Positions 27,115 to 38,210 of a stretch of DNA of 59,755 nucleotides are shown piece after piece (position 1 is the first letter of the stretch; every line of letters starts with the position of its first letter). This stretch comes from Bacillus tequilensis KCTC 13622 (GTDB taxonomy: Bacteria > Bacillota > Bacilli > Bacillales > Bacillaceae). Location of the stretch: positions 1 to 59,755 of the forward strand of contig NZ_AYTO01000005.1 of the NCBI RefSeq assembly GCF_000507145.1. The letters run 5' to 3'. Made by a program: the position numbers and the translations under genes. The notes beneath the pieces are model-generated. The model saw nothing but the letters and a program-made list of their open reading frames with translations, did not search any database and was not told where the DNA came from.

Positions 27115-27513
27115 ATGCTGAAAACACTGCAAATCAAAACGGCCAAACGAGATGAAATGATTGAGATTACGCGTGAGGTGGAAGCCTTTCTTCAAGAAAC
27201 AGGTGTGACGAGCGGCGCGGTGCTGATTTATTGTCCGCATACGACAGCGGGCATTACAATTAATGAAAATGCCGATCCAGACGTCAAAACAGATATGCTC
27301 AGAAGATTTGATGAGGTGTATCCGTGGGAACACGAGCTGGACCGCCATATGGAGGGCAATACAGCTGCGCACATGAAGTCGAGTACGGTCGGAGCTTCAC
27401 AGCATGTTATGATCGAAAACGGCCGCCTCATTCTTGGGACATGGCAGGGCATTTATTTCTGCGAATTTGACGGCCCTCGCACTCGGACATGCTATATCAA
27501 AATCATGGAGTAA
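27115..27513 (+). CDS. yugU: UPF0047/YjbQ family protein YugU
   Basis: 132-residue YjbQ-fold protein with the signature '[16 protein letters not shown]' (about 42-57), '[18 protein letters not shown]' and the C-terminal '[15 protein letters not shown]'. The conserved histidines and acidic residues form a metal-binding pocket in homologs. E. coli YjbQ has weak thiamine-phosphate synthase activity, so a phosphate-transfer role is possible but unproven. A ribosome site AAAGGAGAAACAA precedes it. The next gene starts 14 nt after its stop. Confidence 0.87.
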   Translation: MLKTLQIKTAKRDEMIEITREVEAFLQETGVTSGAVLIYCPHTTAGITINENADPDVKTDMLRRFDEVYPWEHELDRHMEGNTAAHMKSSTVGASQHVMIENGRLILGTWQGIYFCEFDGPRTRTCYIKIME

Positions 27514-27526
27514 CAGGAGGTTTTTT

Positions 27527-28552
27527 ATGACGGAATGGATGAAAGCATTATCACTGACAAAACCTGTCATCCAGGCGCCAATGGCCGGCGGGCTTGTCAC
27601 GCCCAGCCTGGCATCCGCTGTGTCGAACGAAGGCGCGCTTGGCAGCCTGGCGTCAGGATATCTCAGTCCCGACATGCTTGAAAAGCAAATCATTGAAATG
27701 CAGCAGCTGACTGATCGGGTATTTCAAGTGAATGTGTTTGTTCCGGAAAGCAGAAATGAACCGGATGAGGACACCGTTCGAATTTGGAAAAACAAAATCC
27801 CGTTTGCCGAACAGGCTCCTCCATTCTCTTCAGAGGAAGAAGAATGGGAGGATTTCCATGAAAAAATAAATATCATTCTCAAACACAATGTAAAAGCCTG
27901 CTCGTTTACGTTCGGCATTCCGCCGGGCGAAAGCATTCAAGCGTTAAAGAAAAATGGCTGCTCTCTCATCGGGACAGCTACAACTCCGGAGGAAGCCGTC
28001 CTGCTTGAAAAACGCGGAATGGACATCATCGTACTGCAAGGAAGCGAAGCGGGCGGGCACCGCGGGTCTTTTCTGCCGGTCAGCGGGGAATCCGCACTTG
28101 GCCTCATGTCACTGATCCCCCAAGCGGCAGATTCTGTTTCCGTTCCAGTCATCGCGGCAGGCGGGATTGCCGACCGGCGCGGCGTCCAGGCCGCTCATTG
28201 TCTAGGCGCGCACGGCGTACAGGTCGGGACGCCGTTTCTCATGTGTGAGGAATGCGAAGTTTCGGAAACGTACAGACGAGAATTAAAAAAGGCACAGGGA
28301 ACAGACACACGCCTCACCTCATTGTTTTCAGGTAAGCCTGCAAGGGGTATAGTCAATCAATGGATGAAAGAGCAGCAGGCTGAGGAAGCAAACGCACTTC
28401 CGTATCCATTGCAAAACACATTAACAAAGCCGATGAGAAAACACGCAGCCAAAGAAAAAGATTCCGGGTACATGTCTCTGTGGGCGGGGCAATCCATCGG
28501 AATGCTGAACGGTCCCATTGACGTGAAGACACTGTTAGCCGAACTTTGCTGA
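27527..28552 (+). CDS. Nitronate monooxygenase (2-nitropropane dioxygenase family), YrpB-like
   Basis: 341-residue FMN-dependent TIM-barrel oxygenase. N-terminal 'KPVIQAPMAGGLVTP', 'SNEGALGSLASGYLSP', the FMN-phosphate region 'VIAAGGIADRRG' and 'GAHGVQVGTPFLMC', and the conserved 'VLQGSEAGGHRGSF' containing the catalytic His region. It oxidises alkyl nitronates such as propionate 3-nitronate. It is clearly paralogous to B. subtilis YrpB, which sits elsewhere in 168. ATG 27527 is 6 nt after ACAGGAGG. It shares an operon with yugU, and I do not remember a gene here in 168, so it may be a lineage-specific insertion. Confidence 0.87.
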   Translation: MTEWMKALSLTKPVIQAPMAGGLVTPSLASAVSNEGALGSLASGYLSPDMLEKQIIEMQQLTDRVFQVNVFVPESRNEPDEDTVRIWKNKIPFAEQAPPFSSEEEEWEDFHEKINIILKHNVKACSFTFGIPPGESIQALKKNGCSLIGTATTPEEAVLLEKRGMDIIVLQGSEAGGHRGSFLPVSGESALGLMSLIPQAADSVSVPVIAAGGIADRRGVQAAHCLGAHGVQVGTPFLMCEECEVSETYRRELKKAQGTDTRLTSLFSGKPARGIVNQWMKEQQAEEANALPYPLQNTLTKPMRKHAAKEKDSGYMSLWAGQSIGMLNGPIDVKTLLAELC

Positions 28553-28579
28553 ACGTAACTTGATCAACAGAGGTGACAG

Positions 28580-28837
28580 ATGATGAACATTCTTCAATAT
28601 TCGTATAAAAAGAGAGGGAAAATTGAGTTTGTATTTGAAGGCTGGCCTCATTCAAAAGTTACAATGGCTCCTATAAAAGGCTACTATTTTGTCCGCTTTA
28701 TTAAATGGAGCAGCCAAGATCCTATCGTGACAAGAAATGACCTTGAAAAAATGGAATGGACTGCGAACCAGTATTTTGGCACAGCCCCTTTTTATCGAAA
28801 ACGAAGAGTGTTTGAAACCCCATCGTCGCAGAAGTAG
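28580..28837 (+). CDS. yugV: Small conserved protein YugV
   Basis: 85-residue (84 from the second ATG) basic soluble protein: '[16 protein letters not shown]' then '[20 protein letters not shown]'. No recognised domain. AGAGGTGAC precedes two adjacent ATG codons, so the start is ambiguous by one codon. It lies between the nitronate oxygenase gene and convergent tgl. The terminator stem begins inside its last codons. Symbol from position and memory of 168 only. Confidence 0.65.
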   Translation: MMNILQYSYKKRGKIEFVFEGWPHSKVTMAPIKGYYFVRFIKWSSQDPIVTRNDLEKMEWTANQYFGTAPFYRKRRVFETPSSQK

Positions 28838-28851
28838 ACGATGGGGCTTTT
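28818..28851. terminator. Terminator between yugV and tgl
   Basis: 10-bp perfect stem (28818-28827 with 28837-28846) followed by CTTTTT on the plus strand, overlapping the yugV stop. Confidence 0.8.
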
Positions 28852-29588
28852 TAGCGGACGATGCGGTAAAGAGACGGAACATCCAGTCTGGTCGCCTGAG
28901 GCATAAGGTAGGCCTGCTGGACGGCGCCCATTCTTCTAAAAGAATTCAGCTTATCGATAATTTGCTTTCCGCTTAAGATTCCAAGGCCGTGGGCAAAATA
29001 TTTATCCTCTCCCAATACAATCACATTTTCGCCTCTCCACTGCGCTTTTTGCGGATCAAACTCTGGATTTTTAAAATACAAGCAATCTCCGAGGAAATAA
29101 TGATGTCCTGTTTCCGTATATATCGGCAATTTCTCATAATGCCAATCATATAAAATAATGTTGTCAAAGCTGGCATCAAATTTTTCTTCCCCGATTGTAT
29201 CAATCAAAGCCAAGTAATAAATGACAACAATTGCGGTCGCGCATTCAAACGCGTAAAACGGGCCGTTTTTTGCAATGTCCCGAATTGCTTTTGAAGGCGA
29301 CATTCGATACTTCAGCTCCAAGGCGCCTTCCGGTGAAACCCTCCAATACGCTGTATTCCCGTACGTTTTTAAAAAAGTGGCAAACTTTGCTCCGCTTTTG
29401 TACAGCGCTTTTGCCGCTGCAACAATATTCATCCGCAGTTTAAGCTCAAATATCAGTTCAGCGATTGAATGATAATCAAACTGAACAGGCGTCTCGATCA
29501 TCTCTTTTAACAGCGGTTTCAAATGCTGTTCAATCTGCCAGTTCTCAATATCTTGGGGACGGAGCCATTGTCCGGATACAATAATCAT
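28851..29588 (-). CDS. tgl: Protein-glutamine gamma-glutamyltransferase (spore coat transglutaminase)
   Basis: 245-residue transglutaminase that cross-links spore coat proteins by epsilon-(gamma-glutamyl)lysine bonds in the B. subtilis ortholog. The catalytic Cys is in 'YAFECATAIVVIYY' (about C116). Other conserved parts are 'YGNTAYWRVSPEGA', 'YDWHYEKLPIYTE' and 'HYFLGDCLYFKNPEF'. The frame extends 25 codons further, but a GGGGGGAT ribosome site fixes the ATG at 29588. It is divergent from mcpB. Expression in the mother cell under a sporulation sigma factor is known for 168; I did not identify the promoter. Confidence 0.93.
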   Translation of the reverse strand: MIIVSGQWLRPQDIENWQIEQHLKPLLKEMIETPVQFDYHSIAELIFELKLRMNIVAAAKALYKSGAKFATFLKTYGNTAYWRVSPEGALELKYRMSPSKAIRDIAKNGPFYAFECATAIVVIYYLALIDTIGEEKFDASFDNIILYDWHYEKLPIYTETGHHYFLGDCLYFKNPEFDPQKAQWRGENVIVLGEDKYFAHGLGILSGKQIIDKLNSFRRMGAVQQAYLMPQATRLDVPSLYRIVR

Positions 29589-29688
29589 CTTAATCCCCCC
29601 TTGTTTTTTATAAGATATGCAAAGAGCTTGGGCAATGAAAGCTAAAAGGCAGAAGGCAGCCAAAAAAGAACTTCTTCTTTTTTTATTT

Positions 29689-29713
29689 TAAAACTTTTTT
29701 AAGCAGCCGATAT
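29689..29713 (+). promoter_or_regulatory. SigD-type promoter of mcpB
   Basis: TAAA (29689-29692) and GCCGATAT (29706-29713), the SigD motility -35/-10 pair, lie about 30 bp before the mcpB start. The spacer is slightly short. Confidence 0.65.
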
Positions 29714-29745
29714 ATACTGTATTAAACCTGAAGGAGCAACTGTGC

Positions 29746-31734
29746 ATGAAGACTTTTATCAACTGGCTGAAGAAACCGTCTATCTCAAGGAAATTAATCG
29801 TCTCATTTATTGCGATTCTCATGATCCCTATTCTTATTTTGGAATTTAGTTCTTACCGAAGCGCCAGCGGAAAGCTGGATCAAGAAATTATGGGGAATGC
29901 GAAAAACAGTGTCAATACATTTAATACAACCGTTACAAATGATCTGGGAGCAAAAGCGAAAGCAGTCACCTTTTTCAGTGAATCTCTTAAAAGCTCCGCG
30001 TTCAAAGGAAAATCTAATCAAGAAGAGCTTAAGGCCAAGTTTTTACAATATGTTTCGATCAATCAAGGGGTAGCCAGAATTTATGGAGGCTCAGAAAACG
30101 GTACTTATGTACAAGCACCAAAGGAACAATTGCCGGATGGATACGATCCGAGACAGCGCCCTTGGTATCAAGATGCGATGAAGGCCGGCGGTGAAATTGT
30201 AGTGACAGATCCTTACGTGGCAGCGAGTGACGGAAGCATGGTCATTACTATTGCCCAGGAGCTGAAGGACAAATCCGGTGTTGTCGCCATGGATATTACC
30301 ATAGATAAATTGTTAGAACAGATGAAACAAATCAAGGTCGGTAAAGAAGGCTATGTTTTCATTGCGACGAAAAACAAAACCTATGTCGCCCACCAGGACC
30401 ATAAGGCTGGAGAAAAGCTGTCAGGAGACTGGGTAGCCAACATGTATGCCAATGACAGCGGTGAACTCCAGTATACTTCGGAGCATGCAGATAAAAAGAT
30501 GACATATACAACAAATGAACTGACGGGCTGGAAAATAGCCGGCGCAATGTACATGAGTGAAATCAAGGATGCCTCAAAATCTGTGTTGATAACAGGTATG
30601 ATCGTGCTGATCGCTTCCATTGTTATAGGCGGGGTTTTAATTCTGTTTATCGTCCGTTCGATTACAAAACCGTTAAAACGACTCGTTCAGTCATCGAAAA
30701 CAATCAGCAGCGGGGATCTGACAGAAACGATCGAAATCCGTTCGAAGGATGAGCTTGGAGAGCTTGGGGAAAGCTTCAATGAAATGGGACAATCTCTCCG
30801 CTCACTGATCAGCGCAATTCAGGACTCGGTGAACAATGTGGCCGCATCATCCGAACAGCTGACTGCATCTGCCGGACAGACAAGCAAAGCCACCGAGCAT
30901 ATCACGATGGCGATTGAGCAGTTCTCCAACGGAAACGAAGAACAAAGCGAAAAGGTTGATTCCAGCTCTCATCAGCTGAACTTAATGAATGAAGGGCTCC
31001 AAAAAGTCTCACAAACATCATCAGATATTACAAAGGCGTCTATCCAATCAACGGAAATCGCCGGAACGGGTGAAAAGTTTGTACAGGAGACAGTCGGACA
31101 AATGAACTCGATTAACCAGTCGGTTCAGCAGGCTGAGGCTGTAGTTAAAGGCTTAGAAGGAAAATCAAAAGACATCACAAGCATTCTGAGAGTCATCAAT
31201 GGCATCGCTGATCAAACAAACCTGCTGGCATTAAACGCAGCTATTGAAGCGGCGCGTGCCGGAGAATCAGGACGCGGCTTCTCTGTCGTAGCGGAGGAAG
31301 TGCGCAAACTGGCAGTTCAATCAGCTGGTTCAGCAAAAGAGATCGAAAAGCTGATTCAAGAAATCGTAGCAGAAATCGATACCTCTCTTCACATGTTTAA
31401 AGAGGTCAATCAGGAAGTGCAGTCCGGACTTGTTGTGACAGATCATACAAAAGAGAGCTTCCAGAGCATTTTCGGCATGACAAACGAAATCGCGGGCAAA
31501 TTGCAGACGATGAATTCGACCGTCGAACAGCTGTCAGACCGTTCACAGCATGTTTCCACAGCAGTCAGCGGCATTGCCGATGTCTCGAAAGAAAGTTCGG
31601 CAAGTATCCAGGACATTGCCGCATCAGCTGAGGAGCAGCTTGCCTCAATGGAAGAAATCAGTTCATCAGCGACCACTCTTGCACAAATGGCAGAAGAGCT
31701 CCGTGATCTGACAAAGCAATTTAAAATTGAATAA
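29746..31734 (+). CDS. mcpB: Methyl-accepting chemotaxis protein McpB
   Basis: 662-residue chemoreceptor. TM1 at about 16-38, extracytoplasmic double-Cache sensor (about 40-280, with '[12 protein letters not shown]' and '[12 protein letters not shown]'-like strands), TM2 at about 282-305, HAMP (about 305-360, '[18 protein letters not shown]') and a long signalling coiled coil. The hairpin tip is '[20 protein letters not shown]'. In B. subtilis McpB senses asparagine and other amino acids. At the tip this receptor has '[10 protein letters not shown]' where the three neighbours have '[10 protein letters not shown]'. First of four tandem receptors, each with its own terminator and SigD promoter. 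Confidence 0.95.
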   Translation: MKTFINWLKKPSISRKLIVSFIAILMIPILILEFSSYRSASGKLDQEIMGNAKNSVNTFNTTVTNDLGAKAKAVTFFSESLKSSAFKGKSNQEELKAKFLQYVSINQGVARIYGGSENGTYVQAPKEQLPDGYDPRQRPWYQDAMKAGGEIVVTDPYVAASDGSMVITIAQELKDKSGVVAMDITIDKLLEQMKQIKVGKEGYVFIATKNKTYVAHQDHKAGEKLSGDWVANMYANDSGELQYTSEHADKKMTYTTNELTGWKIAGAMYMSEIKDASKSVLITGMIVLIASIVIGGVLILFIVRSITKPLKRLVQSSKTISSGDLTETIEIRSKDELGELGESFNEMGQSLRSLISAIQDSVNNVAASSEQLTASAGQTSKATEHITMAIEQFSNGNEEQSEKVDSSSHQLNLMNEGLQKVSQTSSDITKASIQSTEIAGTGEKFVQETVGQMNSINQSVQQAEAVVKGLEGKSKDITSILRVINGIADQTNLLALNAAIEAARAGESGRGFSVVAEEVRKLAVQSAGSAKEIEKLIQEIVAEIDTSLHMFKEVNQEVQSGLVVTDHTKESFQSIFGMTNEIAGKLQTMNSTVEQLSDRSQHVSTAVSGIADVSKESSASIQDIAASAEEQLASMEEISSSATTLAQMAEELRDLTKQFKIE

Positions 31735-31740
31735 AAACAG

Positions 31741-31772
31741 AAAAACAGCGCTTATCAAGGCGCTGTTTTTTT
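31741..31772 (+). terminator. mcpB terminator
   Basis: 11-bp stem AAAAACAGCGC/GCGCTGTTTTT with T tail. Confidence 0.88.
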
Positions 31773-31850
31773 ATACCGGAAATAATAACAAAGTCCTAGT
31801 ACGTTCGGTGATTTTAGAACTATTTTTCATTTTTTCCTTCATTTTCAATG

Positions 31851-31877
31851 TAATATAAAGGAATATCATCCGATATA
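31851..31877 (+). promoter_or_regulatory. SigD-type promoter of tlpA
   Basis: TAAT (31851-31854) and TCCGATATA (31869-31877), about 35 bp before tlpA, match the SigD pattern with a 14-bp spacer. Confidence 0.6.
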
Positions 31878-31911
31878 ATTTGTAAATTATTGAAAGAAGG
31901 TTCAAAAGGAA

Positions 31912-33900
31912 ATGAAAAAAACACTTACCACTATTCGCAGGTCATCAATTGCCAGGAGACTTATCATTTCTTTCCTGCTGATCTTAATTGTTCCGATAAC
32001 CGCCCTTTCGGCAAGCGCTTATCAATCAGCAGTTGCTTCTCTAGATATCCAGATGACGCAAAGCGCAAAGGAAAACGTTCAAATATTAGACAACATTATT
32101 GATGGTAAAATCAGCACAACTGAAAAAAGCCTCGCGTTTTTCAGCGATTGGGTTACAGCAGATAAGTTAAACGATAAAAAGAAAACAGAGCTGAAACAGA
32201 GATTTAAACAATTTATCCAAATGAATGACAATGTCGCTGCAGTATTTTCCAGCAGCAAAGGCGGGGAATTCACATATTTTCCATACACAGAAATGCCGAG
32301 TGACTTTAATCCTTTGGAACGAGATTGGTACAAAGAAGCAATGGCCCATAAAGGCAAAACAATTGTTACTGAACCCTATGAATCTGTTTCTTCAGGAAAA
32401 ATGGTCGTCACCCTCGCCCGTCAGACGGAGGATGGATCAGGTGTCGTCGCCATTGATATGAAGATTGATGACCTGGTCTCGACCGCGGAAGGAATCAATA
32501 TCGGAAAAGAAGGCTATGCTTTTATCTTAAGCCAAAACAAAAAAGTTATTGCCTTTGCCGGAGAAAAAGCGGGAGCTGAATTAAAAGGGGACTGGGTTGA
32601 TAAGCTCTACAAAGATAAAAACGGCGATTTTGAATACACGTACGAAGGCAAAGAGAAGAAAATGATCTTTGCCACAAGTGAAACAACGGGCTGGAAAATC
32701 AGCGGCACGATGTATGCGGATGAGATCCGCGATGCTGCAAGCAAAGTGCTGACCGTGGCATCAATCGTACTGGCAATTGCCATTGCAGCTGGAATAACGG
32801 CGATTTATTTTGTGATTCGATCGATTACAAAGCCATTAAGACGCATTGTCGCATCGGCTGAAAAAATCAGTGAAGGCGATCTAACGGAAACAATTGAAAT
32901 CAAATCAAAAGATGAACTCGGCGTTCTGAGCCAGAGCTTCAATCATATGGCCCACTCGCTCCGATCGCTCATTCACGGCATCAAAGATTCAGTAGAACAT
33001 GTCGCTTCATCGTCCGAAGAACTGACTGCATCCGCCGATCAGACAAGCAGAGCCACTGAGCATATTACGATGGCCATTGAGCAATTTTCAAACGGAAGCG
33101 AAAGCCAAAACGACAAAATTGAGACGACTACCGAACAAATTAATGAAATGAACGACGGATTGGCTGAACTGGCGCGGGCTGCTGTAGTCATTACAGAAAC
33201 ATCTGCAGATTCAACAGAGTTATCAAGCAAGGGTGAGACACTCGTACAGAAAACAGCCGACCAGATGAATACGATTGATCATTCCGTAAAGAAAGCAGAA
33301 CAAGTCGTGAAGGGACTTGAGATCAAATCAAAGGATATCACGAATATTTTGCGTGTCATCAACGGCATTGCAGATCAAACCAATCTTTTAGCGTTAAATG
33401 CGGCCATCGAAGCCGCCAGAGCGGGAGAATATGGGCGGGGCTTCTCCGTCGTCGCTGAGGAAGTGAGAAAACTCGCGGTGCAGTCCGCTGACTCGGCAAA
33501 AGAGATTGAATCGCTGATCAGCGAAATTGTAAAAGAAATTCATACATCATTGAACGTACTCCAGTCTGTGAATAATGAAGTTGAAACAGGGCTTGTCATG
33601 ACGGATGAAACCAAACAGAGCTTCAAACATATTTCGAACATGACCAAAGGAATTGCTTCAACTCTGCAAAACATGAATGCGACGGTTGAGGAGCTGTCAG
33701 CGGGAGCTCAGGAAATTTCCGCTGCTTCAAATGATATCACAGCTATTTCTAAAGAAAGCTCGGACGGCATCCAGGATATCGCCGCTTCAGCCGAGGAACA
33801 GCTGGCATCCATGGAGGAGATCAGTTCTTCCGCACAGACGCTTGAAAAAATGTCTGAAGAACTTCGTGATCTGACAAAACGATTTAAGGTGGATGAGTAA
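31912..33900 (+). CDS. tlpA: Methyl-accepting chemotaxis protein TlpA
   Basis: 662-residue receptor of the same design: TM1 about 17-38, double-Cache sensor with '[12 protein letters not shown]' and '[18 protein letters not shown]', TM2 about 282-305, HAMP ('[18 protein letters not shown]') and signalling domain with tip '[21 protein letters not shown]'. Ligand of the B. subtilis protein is less well defined than for McpA-C. ATG at 31912 follows AGAAGGTTCAAAAGGA. Near-identical signalling halves and diverged sensor halves across the array suggest duplication followed by sensor diversification. Confidence 0.94.
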   Translation: MKKTLTTIRRSSIARRLIISFLLILIVPITALSASAYQSAVASLDIQMTQSAKENVQILDNIIDGKISTTEKSLAFFSDWVTADKLNDKKKTELKQRFKQFIQMNDNVAAVFSSSKGGEFTYFPYTEMPSDFNPLERDWYKEAMAHKGKTIVTEPYESVSSGKMVVTLARQTEDGSGVVAIDMKIDDLVSTAEGINIGKEGYAFILSQNKKVIAFAGEKAGAELKGDWVDKLYKDKNGDFEYTYEGKEKKMIFATSETTGWKISGTMYADEIRDAASKVLTVASIVLAIAIAAGITAIYFVIRSITKPLRRIVASAEKISEGDLTETIEIKSKDELGVLSQSFNHMAHSLRSLIHGIKDSVEHVASSSEELTASADQTSRATEHITMAIEQFSNGSESQNDKIETTTEQINEMNDGLAELARAAVVITETSADSTELSSKGETLVQKTADQMNTIDHSVKKAEQVVKGLEIKSKDITNILRVINGIADQTNLLALNAAIEAARAGEYGRGFSVVAEEVRKLAVQSADSAKEIESLISEIVKEIHTSLNVLQSVNNEVETGLVMTDETKQSFKHISNMTKGIASTLQNMNATVEELSAGAQEISAASNDITAISKESSDGIQDIAASAEEQLASMEEISSSAQTLEKMSEELRDLTKRFKVDE

Positions 33901-33910
33901 TAGGTCTAAA

Positions 33911-33945
33911 AAACTATCTTTTTATAGGAAAATAGTTTCTTTTTC
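33911..33945 (+). terminator. tlpA terminator
   Basis: AAACTAT/ATAGTTT stem with extra A/T pairs and a CTTTTTCT tail; A/T-rich so modest in strength. Confidence 0.6.
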
Positions 33946-33967
33946 TAAAATTCTTCTTTTTTACTGT

Positions 33968-33994
33968 ATATATTTACCCATTTCCGGCCGATAT
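33968..33994 (+). promoter_or_regulatory. SigD-type -10 of mcpA
   Basis: GCCGATAT (33987-33994) matches the SigD -10 about 30 bp before mcpA. The -35 (TATA near 33968) is poor. Confidence 0.5.
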
Positions 33995-34025
33995 GAAGGG
34001 TAGCATAAAAAAGGAGAAATGAATG

Positions 34026-36008
34026 ATGAAAAAAATACTCCAACTGATAAAACAAAGATCAATTACACGAAAGCTTCTTGTTTCCTTTCTGTCGATCCTC
34101 ATCATACCGGTTGTCATATTGGCGATCTTCGCGTATCAATCGGCCAGCAGCTCACTCGACAAACAGATGATGGGGAGCGCATCAGAAAATGTACAGCAAT
34201 TAAACGAAATCATTAACACCAGCATTGGTGAAAAAGAAAACAGTGCAGCTTACTTCAGCGAATGGCTGACAAAAGAAAGATATAATGCAAAAAGCAATGC
34301 AAGCATTAAAGAGAAATTTTCACAATATATCGGCATTAATAAAGATGTAGAATCCATTTATACTAGTGATGAAAACGGACGCTTTACCCGTTACCCGGAT
34401 ATTCCGATGCCAAGCGATTATAACCCGGTTGAACGGGACTGGTACCAAAAAGCGGTTGCGAATAAAGGGAAAGTCGTAATCACAGATCCTTATAAAACCG
34501 CTTCTACAAATACGATGGTTGTGACAATCGCCCAGCAGACAAAAGATGGTTCAGGCGTTATCGCAATCAACATGACGATTGAAAACCTGCTGAAAACAAC
34601 CAAAAAAGTCAGCATCGGCAAACAAGGCTATGCTTTTATCATGACAAAGGACAAAAAAGTGGTCGCCCATCCTAAGGAAACTTCAGGAACTGAATTAAAA
34701 GGCGCAGTCGATAAGATGTTAAATGCGGATAAAGGTGATTATCAATACGAAAAAGATGGCGAAAGTAAAAAGCTGGCCTTTGACACAAACAAGTTAACAG
34801 GGTGGAAAATTGCCGGCACGATGTCATTGGATGAAATACACGATGCTGCGCAGCCTGTCCTGCATCTCGCTTTAATTGTGCTGGCAGCTGCCATTATTAT
34901 CGGGATCATCGTCATGACACTGATCATTCGATCTATCACATTGCCATTGAAACAGCTTGTCGGTTCCTCTAAGCGGATCAGCGAGGGAGATTTGACGGAA
35001 ACCATTGATATCCGTTCAAAAGATGAATTGGGCGAGCTTGGCAAAAGCTTCAACAATATGGCGTCGTCACTTCGGTCTCTCATACAAGCGATTCAGGACT
35101 CCGTGGACAACGTTGCGGCTTCCTCTGAGGAGCTGACCGCATCAGCCGCGCAAACAAGCAAGGCAACAGAGCACATTACATTGGCGATTGAACAATTCTC
35201 AAACGGCAATGAAAAACAGAATGAAAACATTGAAACCGCAGCAGAGCATATTTCTCAAATGAATGACGGATTGACGAATATGGCACAAGCTTCTGAAGTC
35301 ATCACAGATTCATCCGTTCAATCAACAGAAATCGCAAGTGAAGGCGGAAAGCTTGTTCACCAAACCGTCGGCCAAATGAACGTTATTGACAAGTCCGTTA
35401 AAGAAGCTGAACAAGTCGTACGCGGATTGGAAACGAAATCGAAAGACATCACCAATATTTTACGTGTGATTAACGGTATCGCAGATCAGACGAACCTGCT
35501 GGCGTTAAATGCTGCAATTGAAGCGGCACGCGCAGGCGAATACGGCCGCGGCTTCTCCGTTGTAGCGGAAGAAGTGAGAAAACTGGCAGTTCAGTCAGCG
35601 GATTCAGCAAAAGAGATCGAAGGATTAATCATCGAAATTGTGAAGGAAATCAATACATCACTCGGCATGTTCCAATCTGTCAATCAAGAGGTTCAGACAG
35701 GCCTTGACATTACAGATAAAACAGAAATAAGCTTTAGACGCATTTCTGAAATGACGAATCAAATCGCCGGCGAACTGCAAAATATGAGTGCGACGGTTCA
35801 GCAGCTTTCTGCCAGCTCTGAGGAAGTTTCTGGGGCCTCAGATCACATTGCATCAATTTCAAAAGAAAGCTCAGATCATATACAAGATATCGCGGCGTCA
35901 GCCGAAGAGCAGCTTGCTTCTATGGAAGAAATCAGCTCGTCAGCGGAAACCCTTTCGTCTATGGCGGAAGAGCTTCGCGATATGACAAAACGATTCAAAA
36001 TCGAATAA
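34026..36008 (+). CDS. mcpA: Methyl-accepting chemotaxis protein McpA
   Basis: 660-residue receptor, 661 if the adjacent upstream ATG (34023) is used; both suit the AGGAG site. TM1 about 17-38, double-Cache sensor ('[12 protein letters not shown]', '[15 protein letters not shown]'), TM2 about 280-303, HAMP ('[18 protein letters not shown]') and signalling domain with the standard tip. McpA of B. subtilis mediates attraction to glucose and related compounds. In the membrane-distal part the motif Gly-Asp-Trp shared by the three neighbours ('LSGDW', 'LKGDW', 'GSGDW') is replaced by 'LKGAVDKM', with one residue deleted. Confidence 0.94.
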   Translation: MKKILQLIKQRSITRKLLVSFLSILIIPVVILAIFAYQSASSSLDKQMMGSASENVQQLNEIINTSIGEKENSAAYFSEWLTKERYNAKSNASIKEKFSQYIGINKDVESIYTSDENGRFTRYPDIPMPSDYNPVERDWYQKAVANKGKVVITDPYKTASTNTMVVTIAQQTKDGSGVIAINMTIENLLKTTKKVSIGKQGYAFIMTKDKKVVAHPKETSGTELKGAVDKMLNADKGDYQYEKDGESKKLAFDTNKLTGWKIAGTMSLDEIHDAAQPVLHLALIVLAAAIIIGIIVMTLIIRSITLPLKQLVGSSKRISEGDLTETIDIRSKDELGELGKSFNNMASSLRSLIQAIQDSVDNVAASSEELTASAAQTSKATEHITLAIEQFSNGNEKQNENIETAAEHISQMNDGLTNMAQASEVITDSSVQSTEIASEGGKLVHQTVGQMNVIDKSVKEAEQVVRGLETKSKDITNILRVINGIADQTNLLALNAAIEAARAGEYGRGFSVVAEEVRKLAVQSADSAKEIEGLIIEIVKEINTSLGMFQSVNQEVQTGLDITDKTEISFRRISEMTNQIAGELQNMSATVQQLSASSEEVSGASDHIASISKESSDHIQDIAASAEEQLASMEEISSSAETLSSMAEELRDMTKRFKIE

Positions 36009-36015
36009 TAAGCCA

Positions 36016-36050
36016 AAACACCCAATCCTATACGTTTGGGTGTTTTTTTT
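36016..36050 (+). terminator. mcpA terminator
   Basis: AACACCCA/TGGGTGTT stem followed by eight Ts. Confidence 0.85.
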
Positions 36051-36061
36051 AGTTTTTTTAT

Positions 36062-36089
36062 TAAAGCTTTTATCCTGGTTTGACGATAT
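36062..36089 (+). promoter_or_regulatory. SigD-type promoter of tlpB
   Basis: TAAA (36062-36065), 16-bp spacer and GACGATAT (36082-36089), about 30 bp before tlpB; one mismatch to GCCGATAT. Confidence 0.65.
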
Positions 36090-36120
36090 TAGATTTAGCT
36101 TAAAGGAGGAATCAACAAGA

Positions 36121-38106
36121 ATGGGGAAATTTATAAAATGGATTAAACAGCCATCAATCAGCAAACCGCTTATTGCTGCTTTTCTGGCGGTGCTTATTTT
36201 GCCGGTTGGGGTTTTAGCATATTTCAGTTATCAATCAGCTTGGAATGCACTGGACAGAGAACTTACGAATAGTGCAATGGGAAATGTTGAAGAACTTAAC
36301 AGCACCCTGCAAAACAAATTGAATAATAAAGTAAAAGCACTTAATTATTACAGCGAGTCACTCGATAAAGGTGTTTTACAAGAAAAAAACAAAACGTTGT
36401 TGAATGAAAAATTTAAGCAGTATACCGAGCTGAATGCTGATGTAGCGTCTGTTTACATTGCTTCAAATGATAAGAAAATGGTCCAGTATCCAAAAACGAC
36501 TAATCCAAAAAACTTTGATCCGACAGAACGTGATTGGTTTAAGGATGCAACAAGTAAAAGCGGAACAGCTGTTTTTTCAGAGCCTTACACTGATGTTTCA
36601 ACAAATAAAACAGTTATCACAATTTCCGAACAACTTAAAGACGGCTCAGGAGTTGTGGCAATTGATTTAAACCTGGATGAAGTGCTTGCGGCTTCACAAA
36701 GAATCAAAATCGGTAAAGAAGGCTTCGCATTCATCACAACAGGCAGCAAAAAATACATCGCCCATCCGACGATTAAGCCAGGGACAATCGGATCCGGCGA
36801 TTGGACAAACGAAGTATATTCCAAAGAAGGCGGCACATTTGAATATACGTTTGAAGGCAAAGAAAAGAAAATGGCCTTCACAACAAATAAACTGACTGGC
36901 TGGAAAATTGGGGGCACATACTTTGTCAGTGAATTGCAAGATGCTTCAAGCCCGGTACTGAACACGGCACTTATCATTCTATGCGTGTCCATTGTGATCG
37001 GCGGCATACTTATTCTCTTTATTATCAGTGCCATTACCAAGCCGTTAAGAAAACTGGTCACAACGTCTGCGAAAATCAGCAGCGGGGATCTTACAGAAGT
37101 TATTGACATCCACTCGAAAAACGAGCTTGGCCAGCTCGGAGAAAGCTTTAACGAAATGTCTGCATCCTTACGTTCTGTGATCGGCGTGATCCAAACGTCT
37201 GTAGAAAACGTGGCATCATCTTCTGAAGAGCTGACAGCAAGCGCAGCCCAAACGAGCAAGGCAACTGAACACATTACACTTGCCATTGAACAATTTTCAG
37301 ATGGCAATGAGGCGCAAAGCGAAAAGCTGGAAACAAGCTCAAACCACCTTTCTCAAATGAACGAGGGAATTTCAAAAGTGGCACAGACGTCTTCAACCAT
37401 TACGAAGTCATCGATCAAGTCCTCTGAGGCAGCAGGCAGCGGTGAAAAACTGGTGGAACACACAGTCGGCCAAATGAAAACAATCGATCAATCTGTTCAA
37501 AAAGCAGAGGCTGTTGTGAAGGGTCTTGAAACAAAATCGCAAGACATCACAAGCATCTTAAATGTGATTAACGGCATTGCTGATCAAACCAACCTGCTGG
37601 CATTAAATGCTGCGATTGAAGCGGCAAGAGCGGGAGAATACGGAAGAGGCTTCTCTGTTGTAGCGGAAGAGGTCAGAAAACTTGCCGTACAATCAGCAGA
37701 CTCTGCCAAGGAAATTGAAGGGTTGATTCAAGAGATTGTCAGAGAAATCAGCACTTCCCTTTCGATGTTCCAATCTGTGAATCATGAAGTGAAGGAAGGC
37801 TTGCAGATTACGGACAAAACAGCGGAAAGCTTTAAACAAATCTATGAAATGACAAGCCAAATTTCCGGCGAACTGCAAAACCTGAACGCGACAGTTGAAC
37901 AGCTGTCAGCCGGGTCACAGGAAGTGTCAAGTGCGGTTGAGGATATTTCTGAAGTGTCGAAAGAAAGCTCAGCAGGCATTCAAGACATCGCAGCTTCAGC
38001 GGAAGAACAGCTTGCGTCAATGGAAGAAATCAGTTCTTCAGCTGAAACGCTGGCAAACATGGCGGAAGAACTTCAGGACATCACGAAGAAATTTATCATT
38101 GAATGA
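36121..38106 (+). CDS. tlpB: Methyl-accepting chemotaxis protein TlpB
   Basis: 661-residue receptor: TM1 about 17-38, double-Cache sensor ('[12 protein letters not shown]', '[19 protein letters not shown]'), TM2 about 282-304, HAMP ('[18 protein letters not shown]') and signalling domain with tip '[21 protein letters not shown]'. ATG at 36121 follows AAAGGAGGAATCAACAAG; the longer frame includes the promoter and is rejected. The sensor half is the most diverged of the four. Last gene of the array, with its own terminator. Confidence 0.94.
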   Translation: MGKFIKWIKQPSISKPLIAAFLAVLILPVGVLAYFSYQSAWNALDRELTNSAMGNVEELNSTLQNKLNNKVKALNYYSESLDKGVLQEKNKTLLNEKFKQYTELNADVASVYIASNDKKMVQYPKTTNPKNFDPTERDWFKDATSKSGTAVFSEPYTDVSTNKTVITISEQLKDGSGVVAIDLNLDEVLAASQRIKIGKEGFAFITTGSKKYIAHPTIKPGTIGSGDWTNEVYSKEGGTFEYTFEGKEKKMAFTTNKLTGWKIGGTYFVSELQDASSPVLNTALIILCVSIVIGGILILFIISAITKPLRKLVTTSAKISSGDLTEVIDIHSKNELGQLGESFNEMSASLRSVIGVIQTSVENVASSSEELTASAAQTSKATEHITLAIEQFSDGNEAQSEKLETSSNHLSQMNEGISKVAQTSSTITKSSIKSSEAAGSGEKLVEHTVGQMKTIDQSVQKAEAVVKGLETKSQDITSILNVINGIADQTNLLALNAAIEAARAGEYGRGFSVVAEEVRKLAVQSADSAKEIEGLIQEIVREISTSLSMFQSVNHEVKEGLQITDKTAESFKQIYEMTSQISGELQNLNATVEQLSAGSQEVSSAVEDISEVSKESSAGIQDIAASAEEQLASMEEISSSAETLANMAEELQDITKKFIIE

Positions 38107-38113
38107 TAATGGA

Positions 38114-38148
38114 AAAGAAAGCGGCATTTTGCTGCTTTCTTTTTTTGT
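38114..38148 (+). terminator. tlpB terminator
   Basis: AGAAAGCGGCA pairs with TGCTGCTTTCT (one wobble), then TTTTTT. Confidence 0.83.
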
Positions 38149-38210
38149 GGGAAAAAAGAAACAAAGATCACTTATAATGAAGCGGCTGACGGACTGGACT
38201 TGCTTCTAAT

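Noticed and set aside
36585..37307. 240-codon minus-strand frame inside tlpB
   Set aside because: Long, but entirely antisense to the conserved receptor coding frame; it arises from the repetitive codon pattern of the signalling domain.
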